Source of the DNA: Ulota crispa
Lineage: Eukaryota; Streptophyta; Bryopsida; Orthotrichales; Orthotrichaceae
Assembly (NCBI GenBank): GCA_963920765.1
Contig: OY987248.1
Span: 9,706,539 to 9,770,538, forward strand
Direction of reading: 5' to 3'
Length of the DNA: 64,000 nucleotides
Made by a program: the position numbers and the translations under genes. The notes under the pieces were generated by a model. That model was given only the letters and a program-made list of their open reading frames with translations, searched no databases and had not been told where the DNA came from. This document shows, in pieces, positions 34,391 through 45,048 of this stretch; the stretch's first letter is position 1; each line of letters begins with the position of its first letter.

Positions 34391-34690
34391 GAATGTCTAC
34401 GGGCGTAAGCCGTGGGGGCGCAGACAGTGAGGGTTTGCGCGGATCCAAAGGTGTGGGCGTGGACGAGAGAGGTGTAGGTGTGGATGGAAGAGGTCTGGGC
34501 GCAGACGACCTAAGTTTGGGCACAGACGGGTTCGTGTAGGCGCAGGGATGTCCAGCAACGCACACTTCTCAGCAACAAGCCTAGCCGCTGACGGCAAGAT
34601 CGGGCTCAAAGGCGCGTAGGGCAGGGGGCAAGGACGCGAAGGGAGGGGTGTTGTCAAGTAGAGAAGAGCGCGCTTTGAGAACACTCGAGA
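34391..34690. repeat. GC-rich island 3 upstream of zinc-finger copy 1
   Basis: The plus strand shows GGGCGCAGACAGTG, GCGCGGATCC, GGGCGTGGACGAG, TGGGCGCAGACGACC and similar words, so the transcribed strand reads GTCTGCGCCC. The repeats are degenerate and irregular. Frames inside have no domain. Confidence 0.65.
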
Positions 34691-35160
34691 TGTCTGGCTA
34701 CGACCGTCTCAGTGAATCAAGCAAGAGGTAGTATGCACACAATCACAATCAAAGTAACTCTCCAAGATGATCAAAACATAAGAGAACAAAACACATCAAA
34801 TTATGAATCAAGGTATATGAAAATATATTGTGATTTCAATGAACAAAACTCTCTCAAGTAGGGTTTCAGATATATACTATAGAGAGAAAATATAAAAGTA
34901 AAAGGTCATTTTCTACCCAAAATTAAACTCTAAAGTAAAAGCCTTCTAAACCATTGGTTTACAAATCCCTCTTAGAATATACTTTAAAGGACTCTTGTTA
35001 ACTAATACTTCTAAAATGATGTTGCCTCATTAAAACTTTATTTGGGAAAACCTTACTAATCAATGACAAAATCGCGAATGAAGGAAAAAAAGTGCAACAC
35101 CTCACATATACTATAAACTAACAATTTTATTTGTTTTTATTATATATCGTGATTTACATC
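34691..35160. other. AT-rich spacer between two opposed GC-rich islands
   Basis: About 470 bp without coding signs separate island 3, which serves the minus-strand unit, from island 4, which serves the plus-strand unit. The layout makes a divergent pair. Nothing further is supported. Confidence 0.45.
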
Positions 35161-35164
35161 ACAA

Positions 35165-35697
35165 CAGCGCGCATTCAAAGGGCGCAGGCAGGCTTTGGCA
35201 TGGGATGCAGATGAACTTAGGCAAAGGGCTTGAACGGGCTCGGGCGATAGGCATAGACACGATTTGGCAGGAGGCGTGGACGCATTAGGCAAAGGGCACG
35301 GACGCGATTTGGCAAGGGGCGCAGATGCGCAACAGCAGGGAAGCGTGGTTTTGCAAGTCTACAAGCGAAGGAATTGTGTGGGGGCGGGGCATGTGGACGC
35401 CGCACGCTTAAGCGCGGGATATAGCGCAACGGCGGCGCGCACATGGGCTAGGGTGGAGCTAGCTGTCACGAGACGGCAAGGGCGCGGACGGCAGACGACA
35501 AGGAGCGCAAACTCGCTCCAAAGAGGCGCAGACGCCTGGCATCAGGTCGCAAACTTGCGAGGCGAGGAGCGTGGACAGACAAAGCCGGGGCGCGGATGGA
35601 CTGAAGCGGGGCGCGGACTCGATTGGTTGGGGCGCGGATGCGATAGGTCAAGGCGCAAACATAAGGCAGCAGGGCGCAAACCTTAATTCCCGAGGAG
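35165..35697. repeat. GC-rich island 4 upstream of the kinase-like unit
   Basis: Words such as GGCGTGGACGC, GGCACGGACGCG, GGGCGCAGATGCG, GGGCGCGGACGG and GGGCGCGGATGCG recur every 20-40 bp. The island ends at GAGGTG, directly followed by a TATA-like box. Relative to transcription the words are in the opposite sense from islands 2 and 3. Confidence 0.68.
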
Positions 35698-35710
35698 GTG
35701 TATAAAGGCC
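35698..35710 (+). promoter_or_regulatory. TATA-like box of the kinase-like unit
   Basis: GTGTATAAAGGCC lies immediately after GC-rich island 4 and about 200 bp before the ATG at 35901. A pyrimidine-rich leader (CCTCCCCTCC) follows. Together they look like a complete plant core promoter. Confidence 0.65.
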
Positions 35711-35900
35711 TCCTCCCCTCCTTTGTCATTTGCCAAGCACATCTCCCAATGCTCTACGCATTAGCTTGCTCTACGGCCTGTATTTCACAGGATTGAAGGA
35801 ATTATGTGCTTGGCGCCTACTTCATACCAACTTATTGCAATCTTTTTTTTAAACTCATACTTTAATCTCCTTTCATTGAATCATTGTTGTCGTTGATATT

Positions 35901-36923
35901 ATGTCTACAACAACTGATAGTTCAGCAAATAAAGGGAAACGCTCTTTTTACAAGGATTTAGATATGTTGGAGGAGGTTCTCATTCCAATGGTGGCTACAA
36001 TGGATGTAGCAATGGCATCAAACTCAACTACACCGGTAACTAGCAGCAGGAAAAAAACAAAGGTAAAAAACCCCCATTTGTCTACAGCTCTGTATCTAAA
36101 CAAACTCAGATTAATTGCAGTTGATTTCTATAATGCACGGAAGAATGACTCACTTGAGAGGCAGTACTTCAAGAATAATGAGTTGGGCTATAACAAGTTC
36201 CTTGAGGACTTGAAACAAGCAATTGAAGATAGGCTAGATCAATCAGAGGAATTCAAAAATTACGTAGACTTTTGGAATTACTCATAGTGGATATTAGACC
36301 ACGTGAAGCAAGTGACAACAAATATTGAGGCTATATATGGTTATGTGGCAAAGGACGTGGACCTTGGTCTAGACTTGACTCATGAAGATTTTGTTACACG
36401 TCTGCAGTATGTACAGAAGGAAAATAAGAGGTTCTAAACTGCTCTTATACTCGACCATATCCGTATAGATTTACCGCAAAAATTGCTTTATTAGACCGTA
36501 TTGAAAAAAGTCTTATGGAGTGGCTACCTGAGTTCGCTAAAATTGTATCCATGCCAAGTCGTATGGCAGAAAGAGCATATGGACTATGAAAAAAGTTTGA
36601 ATTTCCAAGTGTATTACAGTTCCAGCACATGTGGATTTTGTAGGGAAGAGCTTGGAAGAACAAAACCACAAGGAAAAAAAGCGAGAAGTGCTAGTAGAAG
36701 CAATGACATGTCTCGTCCAGCACGCAGACATCATCTGCCTTGTTTATTTGAATCCAAATACTATGGAGGCATATTCTATTTAGTAGAACCTTGGATCGTT
36801 GGAAAGTTTCCTCAAGTTGTACAATAATCATGTAATAGAAGAACTGAAGAATGAAAAAATAATACATGACAAAACATCTGGGCTAACGCGAGAAGAGTTG
36901 AGATGGATCATTACATATCGCGT
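35901..36923 (+). pseudogene. Kinase-like element protein, N-terminal part
   Basis: The first frame (35901-36287) gives 128 codons starting MSTTTDSSANKGKRSFYKDL, with a basic SSRKKTKVKN patch and a helical, charged second half. The same frame continues past its stop with WILDHVKQVTTNIEAIYGYV and DVDLGLDLTHEDFVTRLQYV. After a frame slip comes TAKIALLDRIEKSLMEWLPE and AKIVSMPSRMAERAYG. The last piece (LKNEKIIHDKTSGLTREELR) runs into the 2.15 kb repeat at 36924. The N-terminal half has no domain I recognise. It probably precedes the kinase fold whose C-lobe resumes at 39.1 kb, because strand, order and the break at the repeat agree. Confidence 0.5.
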
Positions 36924-39070
36924 TGTCGGGTTGAGAGGAGCGTGCCTTGGGAACATGCAGGATGTCTTGCTGCGTTCGTGCATTGCTGACTAAAATCATC
37001 TTTGGTCTTGATTTTCATTTTTCAAATTTTTAGTCTTCAGTCCTTTATTGTCCTATCATGTGGCTGGCTCTAGGAATATAAGGATCAAGGTAGGGATAAG
37101 AGCCCACTACATACGAGACGGGTAGATTAGGACAGCAAATACAAGCTGCCATTTGTATGACAGGATCATAAATTCAAATTCATGATCTGCTGGCCAAAAT
37201 TTTAGATTGTGAAAACAAAACAAATCTTAACCATGTGAATGATCAATCCTACTTTATCACCTTGATAATAAATAAGGTTAAATTTGATTTAACCCAAACT
37301 ACCCGCAACAAGGTTTACAAAACAGAATGGAAATAAATTAACAAACAAGCTTCCAAAATCGGCTAAGAATAACAAAGCCACATTCCACACATACATAAAA
37401 AATAAACCCAAAACATTTCTCTTGAAATCTTGATATCTTCAAATCTTCAAGTTTTCATGTCTTCAAGTCTTTATGTTTTAATAAAAATAATAGGAAAAAT
37501 CACAAACAACAAATTCTAAAAAAGCTGCAGCCTTCTATTTAATGCCACAGATGACTCAAATATCCAAATGCTAAGTGTAATAGCAAATTGAAAAGCGCTT
37601 CTAACCCTCTAATATTTCTCTAAATTTCAACTCAATTTAGGCTACTATCTTAAAGTTATGCGGGTTCAAAATAGAAGCTCTTCTTCCTACTTGCAAATTA
37701 AACACTGTCTCTATAAACCTCTATAACTTTTATTCTACACACCACTCATAGAAACATAATATTAATTTGGAAAGGTAATACCATTGGCTACAATTTATAA
37801 AATTTTCATTTCAAAATAAAACTCTGTCCAAAAGTTCTAGTCAATCAAAATGTGGGTCTCAATTTTTTAGAGAGCACCCAAACCCCCAACTTTTACACAC
37901 TATAACTTCTTCAAAAAGACTCCTAATGAAATAATTAAAGAGAGTTTGAAAAGCTATGACAACAAACTATCACTCTTAAAATTTTAAAAAGAAAATTTCA
38001 TATTTTTCAAAAATTCTAACTCTTCAAAGTTTCAGCCTTCTCATAACAAAAGAACAACCACGTTCAATCCTTCACACCTTTATAACTTTCTCCTCCAAGC
38101 TTCAAATCTCAAGTTTAAAATTTTTTTAGAAAGCTAAGACTAAGATGAACACTTTTTTTTGTTGCAAAATGATATATAAATCATAAGCTATGGCTTATCA
38201 AAGTCTCAGCCTTTCTTCATAATTTGGTTTTTTGACTCAAAAATTCAAACACTCATATTTTTTGCATCACAACTTCAAATCAAACTTGCAAATTCATTTT
38301 GAAAAGGTAATCATATAAGAAACAATTTTTTCAAATTTTGATTCAAAATCATGTGTATACAAAAAGTTCTCTTACATCAAAGTTTTGAGATTTTTTCTTT
38401 CTTCTCACCAATACTCATACACTAACTTCCAACAATTAAAGATTCTCTCCTCCTTAATTTTGACTCTATCTATGGTAAAGAGGTGAGGCACATCAGCCCA
38501 TGCTCCTTTTTATCTTAATCCCACCATAGATGTTAAACCTCTTTCTCTTTCACACTTTTTCCATTTACTTTTAAATCCTTAGTATTTTTTATTCAAACAA
38601 AGACAAAATATATGAGCCTTCCAAAACATCTAGATAAACATATAAAAATGATTAAATTACAAAATAAACATCACCGTAAAGTAGCCACGTGCTCTTGTGG
38701 GTATATAATAGCGTCAAATATTTGTCTTCAGTCGCCAAGTCGTGGAGTTGGTTGGTTAAAGAAGCGGTCATTTCTGGCCGCCCACCAGTTTGGATTCAAA
38801 CTCCATCAGACTCGTCAAGCTGTGATGGCGGCCTACGGCTTGGCAGCTAATGAAATAGGAAATTGGCCTTGCCAACCCGCTACCTACCCCCCTGAGCTGT
38901 GCATGTGATAAGACGGCGCGGTGTACTGTAATCTATGGCCGCTGCGCTGTCACTAAACCGTGGTTTTCACCACGACCACCTTTTTTGCCACAATTGTTGA
39001 TTTATTAAAATCAACACAAACATAAATAAATAATGAGAATCTATATGATGGAAAGATTTCTATCATGACA
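36924..39070. mobile_element. 2.15 kb LTR-like repeat, copy A (probable solo LTR)
   Basis: Begins TGTCGGGTTGAGAGG and ends GACA, the TGTC...GACA form usual for LTRs. It is alignable over its full length with copy B (42859-45015). Copy A has lost more of the CG-rich words seen in B, so it looks older. Its flanks (GCGT and ACGT) are close to, but not exactly, a 4-bp duplication. It interrupts the kinase-like unit. No internal retroelement genes were seen next to it, so it is taken as a solo LTR of unknown superfamily, a fossil. It contains a tRNA-like segment near 38.73-38.83 kb. Confidence 0.6.
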
Positions 39071-39603
39071 ACGTGAATCAAACAAAATTAGTATTATTCT
39101 TGCTTATTATTGTAGGAAAGTGTCATGCAGCAAATTTCCTTTACAATGACCTCTCACCTTCAAATGTCTTGTTACATTATGATAATTGGAAGGAAGGTAC
39201 CATATACATAGGTATATGTGATTGGGGCATATCTAGCCGAGTCGTGGAGAGCCAGCTTTCCAAGTATGGATACCCAAACCTGGAAGCGGCATGGAAGGTG
39301 CAAAAAAAATAAAAGTTCGCTGCTTCGGAGTTGTTCTATGTTTATAGGCCGTAAGGGTCTGAAAACTCCATTGATAAAGTACAGCAAAAGCATATGTATT
39401 CAGTGGCTGTGGAGTCATTTGTTGTGGTATGGATAGCCAATAAAATGTAGAAGAGACATTTTAGTGTAGGGGATTTCAAAACAAGACCTATAATTCTAGA
39501 TAGGTTTGAATAGGTTTTACAAGACTTGCAAAAAGAAACCACGCATGACAGGACCACAATGATGGACACTCTACAAGTGCTGTCAAGTGCTCTATACAAC
39601 TAG
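39071..39603 (+). pseudogene. Protein-kinase C-lobe of the kinase-like unit
   Basis: One frame holds kinase landmarks in the right order and spacing. NFLYNDLSPSNVLLHYD (about 39130-39183) is a catalytic loop in which the Asp (39148) and the Asn four residues later are kept while HRD has become YND. IYIGICDWGISSR has DWG in place of DFG (39220-39228). FAASELFYV stands where APE is expected (about 39316-39342). A helical region with YSVAVESFVVVWIANK follows. The frame starts after ATTATTGTAG (about 39104-39113), a good splice acceptor, and has several stops. A kinase in life would transfer phosphate from ATP to protein. Here the N-lobe is missing or lost at the repeat insertion, so it is a dead copy. 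Subfamily unknown. Confidence 0.6.
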
Positions 39604-39984
39604 ATTATGCCAACCACATGCTTTTATAGACAGTAAAGTGTTTGCAAGGCACCTATGCTAGCTTGCTAGGTTTGTAGTCAATAGAGTAGTGTGTATTAAA
39701 ATACAAGGATATGAATTTTGTTGTTTTGGGCCTTTGGCATTATTTGTAAGCCATGGTATGAATTACTAAAATACAGAGAAATTTGTGCTTTGTTCTTGTT
39801 GTATTGCTTGAAAAATGAAATATTTGGTTGTTTTCTTATGGAGCATACATACAAATTGAAGCATTTTCCATTTATCATGTGCTAGTCAATTATATAATGA
39901 AGTATGACTAGGATGAGAACATCAAATGCATTTGATTATTACAGTGAAATTCAAACAAGGTAAATAATATGTTCAACATAGCCC
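39604..39984. other. Gene-free stretch after the kinase-like unit
   Basis: AT-rich, probably the 3' non-coding part of the kinase-like unit, reaching to the first unit of tandem array 2. No terminal repeat or target duplication for that unit was recognised. Confidence 0.4.
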
Positions 39985-40603
39985 CAATGGATGACCTTCA
40001 ATAATTGAAAATATTAAAATGCTTCCAAAAAAAATTTATATATGTTTTGAATAAATCCCCCACTATTCTTTCCTTTGGCAAGTATTTAAAATTTTGACCT
40101 CACAAAAGCTCACCAAGACCCATGTTTCAATTGAATTCCAAATCAATCCCACATGTCACACACCATTATAGAAAGATGTTGTGAAAGTTTCAAGTCATTC
40201 CAACACTTTGTCATTTGTGATTTAAATAAAATCCCCACTATCCCTTCTTTTAGCAATTATTTAAAATTTTGACCTCACAAGCGGTCATCAAGACCCATGT
40301 TTCAATTTATTCCCAAAATAATCCCTCATGTCACTCATCATTATTGAGAGATGTTGTAAAAGTTTCAAGCCGTTCCAACACTTTTTGATGTGTGTTTTAA
40401 ATAAAACACCCACTAACCATTCCTTTGGCAATTATTTAAAATTTTGACTTCACAAGGGGTCACCAAGACCCATATTTCAATTTATTTCCAAAATATTTCC
40501 ACATGTCACTCATCATTATGGAAAGATGCCATAAAAGTTTCAAGCCATTCCAACAATTTTTACATATGTGTTTTATATGGAACCTCCACTATCCCTTCCT
40601 TTG
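39985..40603 (+). repeat. ~175-bp tandem repeat, array 2 (left part of a split array)
   Basis: Units recur at about 40057, 40233, 40408 and 40582, spacing 174-176 bp. Common words are CACTATCCCTTCCTTTGGC, TTTAAAATTTTGACCTCACA, CACCAAGACCCATGTTTCAA and GATGTTGTGAAAGTTTCAAG. The array stops within a unit at CCACTATCCCTTCCTTTG (40586-40603) and resumes with the same 18 bases at 49488, showing that a LINE was inserted into it. Confidence 0.9.
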
Positions 40604-40638
40604 AATGCTTTCTCGGCTGTGTGGGGTTGCCCCTGGAT

Positions 40639-40651
40639 CCGCCATAGGCGG
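40639..40651. repeat. Hairpin near the LINE 3' end
   Basis: CCGCC, three bases, GGCGG. It lies 36 bp inside the 3' end of the LINE and may be part of a 3' RNA structure recognised by the reverse transcriptase, as in LINEs that lack poly(A). Inference only. Confidence 0.5.
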
Positions 40652-40769
40652 TTTTCTTAATATTGAAATTTTTTAAACAATGGAGGCAAGATATAGTTGT
40701 ATGCTCCTGAACCTTTAGTGCAAAATTGGGGCGACCACTCTCTTGCAAAAGTACTTTCTAATTCAGCTA

Positions 40770-42858
40770 CTTTCTTTGCGTTGCTATAGTTTCATGAATA
40801 GACTGCCAAATGGCCTGACCTGCATGCAAAGTTGATACCCAAGCCATGCCCAAGACCTATTCACCTCCATACTGAGTTTGGGAGAACTTGCGGATACAGC
40901 GAGCCAGCCATATTTGCCAAATAATACAACCTTTCAAAATATCCCAGGGTTGAAACTTGTACAAGTACTTTGTTACTAGCCTTGTGCTTGCCACCTAGAA
41001 TTCCCCCATTAGGATCTTGTCCATGCTGTTGGTCTTTGGTACCGTGCTGGCCCTTGCGATGAGATTAAATCTCTGCCACACTTCTTGAGCAAAAGGACAT
41101 ATCTAGAATAAGTGTATTGTCAATTCCATGAGGTAGGCACATAGGCTGCAGCAGGTGTTGTATTGATCTCCGACGTATCAGAGTTTATCTTCCGTGATCA
41201 GACCCTTACTGAGAGCTACACATATTAAGGCCGCCTCTTTTTGTGGTTTAGTGTTGTGCCATATGAACTTGAACAATGTGTACACCTGCTCTGTTGAGAA
41301 TCCAAGTCTAGCCAAATTTATCATACATGATGACTTTTCCCCCACTGTCTTGAGTCTATAGGTATAGCTGTGCTTTGCTTGGTATGTGAAAAATGGGGCT
41401 TGCTTGAGCCTTCTTGTAGCTCCGCACGATCATTCCGCCAGGTCTCATTGTAGACTAGCTACCATATCATCGGGGTACGCCCACACACTGTCCATGCCTT
41501 CTGGAGGCAATGGTGGGTTACACTTGGCAAACATTTTGAGTTCCAAATCCCAGAGCATCCTGGCTTGTTGCAAGTGGATGTCGGGAAGAGGTTGAGTTCT
41601 CCTTTGTTCTTCAAGAACTCCCAAGCTTCCTTTCTTGTTGAACTTCAGAGCTGGGATTTCATCACTTCCGACAAACGTGACTAGATAGAACGCCCCTTAT
41701 GGTTCGCAGTGCACCCAGTCTCCTTTCTTCCATTGGACTTCACGCTCACATGGATCCCAAGGTATGTGCTCTATGCACTTCCGACGTTTCTCCTTTGTGT
41801 TCCTAGCAATGACACTCTGTAAAGGTAGTTTTAGTTTAATTTCATGTGCCGAGATCCAATCGTTGCCCTCTTTGTCCCTTAGGTCCGCTATGCATTGGAA
41901 CCCGGCCCTAGCCTAGAGGTGCAGCCTCAATTGGTCACCAAACCTTAATGGTGTGTTTGGTACTTCTATGATCATGAGATTTCCGTATATGGGTTGGCAA
42001 AGGATCTGGTCCTTATCAGCCGGTTCCGCCCTGATCAAGTTTCCTTTAATTTTTACAAATGCTCTGAAGCACTCTTGCATCATGGGGAATAACTCCTTCT
42101 TGTTCTTTACCCCCTTTCCCATGAAAAGCCAGCCTGGGGCGTGGTGCCATCGAGCATTTTCCAGCGGCCTATAGTTGAAGATCTTATCCTTCATCAAAAT
42201 TTTCCAGGGCTTGTTCCTCAGTGCTAGTCTCCTAATAACCAGCTTAGTGATTAAAGCTTGTAATTGCAGAAGAATGTCCAGCAACTTAATACCACCAAGT
42301 TGGAGAGGTAGTATTGCTGTGTTCCACTTCACCTTAAAGTATGCTCTCCCTTTGTCTCGGCCTGACCATACATATGTGCATAGAAGGGACCATATTTTGT
42401 CACAAACACTTCTGTCTAAGCTGCAGCAAGTAGCCGTGTATCCACACGTGGCCAACATAATTAGGTTGCTTATCTGGATCCTTCCAGCAAGCGGCAATTT
42501 CTTTGTAGCCCATGAGCGTAACTTGTTTTAAAGTAGTATCATTAGCGGCAGTGTATTGGTTCCCTTGTCGAGTCCACTGCCTACCAAGGGTCCCAGATAT
42601 CTTATTCCCTTCCTTGTCTTAGCCCACTTCAGACTAATATGATTGCCCTAGTCAAAGTTCCTTGGTTTGGTAGAAGCTCCCACGGCATGAGATTTAGTCT
42701 AGTTAATCTTTGAGCCAGATGCCAAGCAGAAACACTCTAGCACCGCATGGGCACGCTCCAGATTCCTAGGCAATCCCTATAAATATATTGCTGTATTGTC
42801 AGCATACGATGAGTCTTTGAATATGTGGTCGCGTAGAAGCACGAATCCCTTGATCCGG
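40770..42858 (-). pseudogene. LINE ORF2 reverse transcriptase, C-terminal part with zf-RVT
   Basis: Directly after the inserted repeat the minus strand reads SSYADNTAIYLQGLPRNL; YADN stands where the catalytic YADD is expected. The open frame 42497-41913 has PLAGRIQISNLIMLATCGY, VWSGRDKGRAYFKVKW and LGGIKLLDILLQLQAL, the thumb and connection regions of plant LINEs. Near 41.1 kb, in broken frames, CCSLCAYLMELTIHLF then CPFAQEVW form the zf-RVT motif. The continuity of this protein across 42859-45015 proves that the repeat inserted into the LINE. Confidence 0.85.
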
Positions 42859-45015
42859 TGTCGGGTTGAGAGGAGCGCGCCTTGAGAACACGCAGGGTGT
42901 CTTGCTGCGATCGTGCGTTGTCAACTATATCGTTTTCAATCTTGATCTTCTTTTCAAATCTTCAGTCTTCAGTCTTCCGTTGGCCTATCTTGTGGCTGGC
43001 TCTAATGGTATAAGGGTCAAGGTAGGGATAAGAGCCCACTGGATACGGGACAGGTAGATCGGGACAGCAGACACGAGCTACCGTCCGTATGACGGGATCC
43101 TAAAATCAAATTCACGATCTGTTGGCCAAAACTCCAGATCGTGAGAACAGAGCAAGTCTTGACCATGTGGGTGATCAATCCCACTTCGTCACCACGACAA
43201 TAAATGGGGTTAAGTTTGGTTTAACCCAAACTGCCCGCAACAAGGTTTACAAAATAGAATGGAAATGAATTGACAAACGAGCCTCCAAAACCGGCTAGGA
43301 ATAACAAAGCTACATCCCACACATACATAAAAAATAAACCCAAAACATTCCTCTTGAAATCTTCATATCTTCAGATCTTCAAATTTTCATGTCTTCAAGT
43401 TTTCAAGTCTTCATGTTTTAATAAAAACAATGGGGAAAATCACAAATAACAAGTCATAGAAAAGCAGCGACCTTCTATCTAGTGCCACAGATGGCTCAAA
43501 GATTCAAATGCTAAGTATAATAGCAATTTGAAAAGCTCTTCTAACCTTCTAACATTTCTCTAAATTTCAACTCAATCTAAGATATCGTCCAAAAGTTATG
43601 TGGGTTCAAAGTAGAGGCTCTTCTTCCTCCTTACAAACTAAACACTGCCTCTATAAACCTCTATAACTTTTGTTCTATACATCACCCATAGAAACGTGAT
43701 ATCAATTTAAAAAGATGATATCACTGGCTTCAATCCATAAAATTTGCACTTCAAAACAAAACTTTGTCCGAAAGCTCTAGTCAATCAAAGTGTGGGTCTC
43801 AATTTTTTAGAGAGCATCCAAACCTGCAACTTCTACCCACTATAACTTCTTCAATAAAACTTCAAATGAAATGATTAAAGACAATTTGAAAAGCTATGAC
43901 AACAAACTATCACTCCTAAAAATTTGAGAAGAAAATCTCATGCTGTCCAAAAGTTGTAGCTCTTCAAAGTCTCGGCTTTCTCCTAACAAAAGGGCAGCCA
44001 CCTCCAAACCTTCACACTTCCATAACTTTCTCGTCCAAGCTTCAAACCTCAAGTTTAAAGACTTTCTAGAAAGCCAATACTAAGATAAACACTTTTTTCA
44101 AATCTTATTGCAAAATGATATACAGATCATAAGTTATGGCTTGTCAAAGTCTCAGCCTTTCTTCATAGTTTGGCTTTTTGACTCCAAAATTCAAACACTC
44201 TTAACTTTTGCATCACAACTCCAAATCAAACTTGCAAACTCATTTTGGAAAGGTAATCACACAAGGAACAACCTCCTCAAATTTCAATTCAAAATTACGT
44301 ATACATAGAAAAAAATCTCACCTCAAAGTTTCGGGATTTTTCCCCTTCTTCCCACCAACACTCATACACTAACTTCCAACAACTAAGGGATCTTTTCTCC
44401 ATAATTTCGACCCTATCTAAGGTAGGGAGGTGGGGCATATCAGCCCATGCCTTCCCTATCCTAACCCCACCATAGATGCCAAACCCTTTTTCCTTTCACA
44501 CCTTTTCTATTGACTTCTAAACCCTTAGTATTTTTATTCAAATAAAGGCAAAATATATGAGCCTTCCAAAACATCTAGATAAACATATAAAAATGATTAA
44601 ATTACAAAATAAATGCCATCATAAAGTGGCCACGTGCCCTTGCGAGCATATAATAGCGTCAAACGCTTGTCTTCAGTCGCCAAGTCGTGGACTTGGTTGG
44701 CTGGAGAAGCGGTCGTCTCTGGTCGCCTGCCGGTCCGGGTTCGAATCCCATCGGACTCGTCGAGCGGTGATGGCGGCTCGCGGCTTGGCAGCTAGTGAAG
44801 CAGGAAATTGGCCCAGCCAACCCGCTACCTACTCCCCTGAGCTGTGCATGTGACAAGACGGCGCAGCGCACTGTAATCTATGGCCGCTGCGCTGTCACCA
44901 AACCGTGGTCCTCACCACGACCACCCCTTTTGCCTCAACTGTTGATTTATTGAAATCAACACAAACATAAATATATAACGAGTATCTACATGATGGAGAT
45001 ATCTCCATCAGGACA
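42859..45015. mobile_element. 2.16 kb LTR-like repeat, copy B (probable solo LTR) inside the LINE
   Basis: Starts TGTCGGGTTGAGAGG and ends GACA, with CCGG directly on both sides (42855-42858 and 45016-45019) as a 4-bp target duplication. It is alignable end to end with copy A at 36924-39070. B keeps more CG-rich words, so it is the younger of the two. LINE ORF2 continues on both sides, so B inserted after the LINE. No gag or pol was seen with it. It is taken as a fossil solo LTR of unknown superfamily; a large non-autonomous derivative is the alternative. Confidence 0.68.
44676..44755 (+). ncRNA. tRNA-derived (SINE-head-like) segment inside LTR-like copy B
   Basis: GGTTCGAATCC (44738-44748) is a perfect pol III B box and T-loop, flanked by GGTCCG and CGGACT, which can pair as a T arm. 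About 40 bp upstream GTGGACTTGGTTGG resembles an A box. A complete cloverleaf is not apparent, so this is not called as a tRNA gene. The matching place in copy A (about 38792-38804) is decayed. It belongs to the repeat itself, since both copies carry it. Confidence 0.45.
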
Positions 45016-45048
45016 CCGGTGCCTTGTGTCTCCAACAGTGTAACTTAA

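Noticed and set aside
44659-44853. Functional tRNA gene in LTR-like copy B
   Set aside because: Only the T arm and B box are good; the acceptor stem and anticodon arm do not fold convincingly, and the segment is part of a dispersed repeat.
36924-45015. The two 2.15 kb repeats as the LTR pair of one retrotransposon
   Set aside because: The interval between them holds a kinase fragment, a tandem array and half a LINE, and the LINE continues beyond copy B, so the copies inserted independently.
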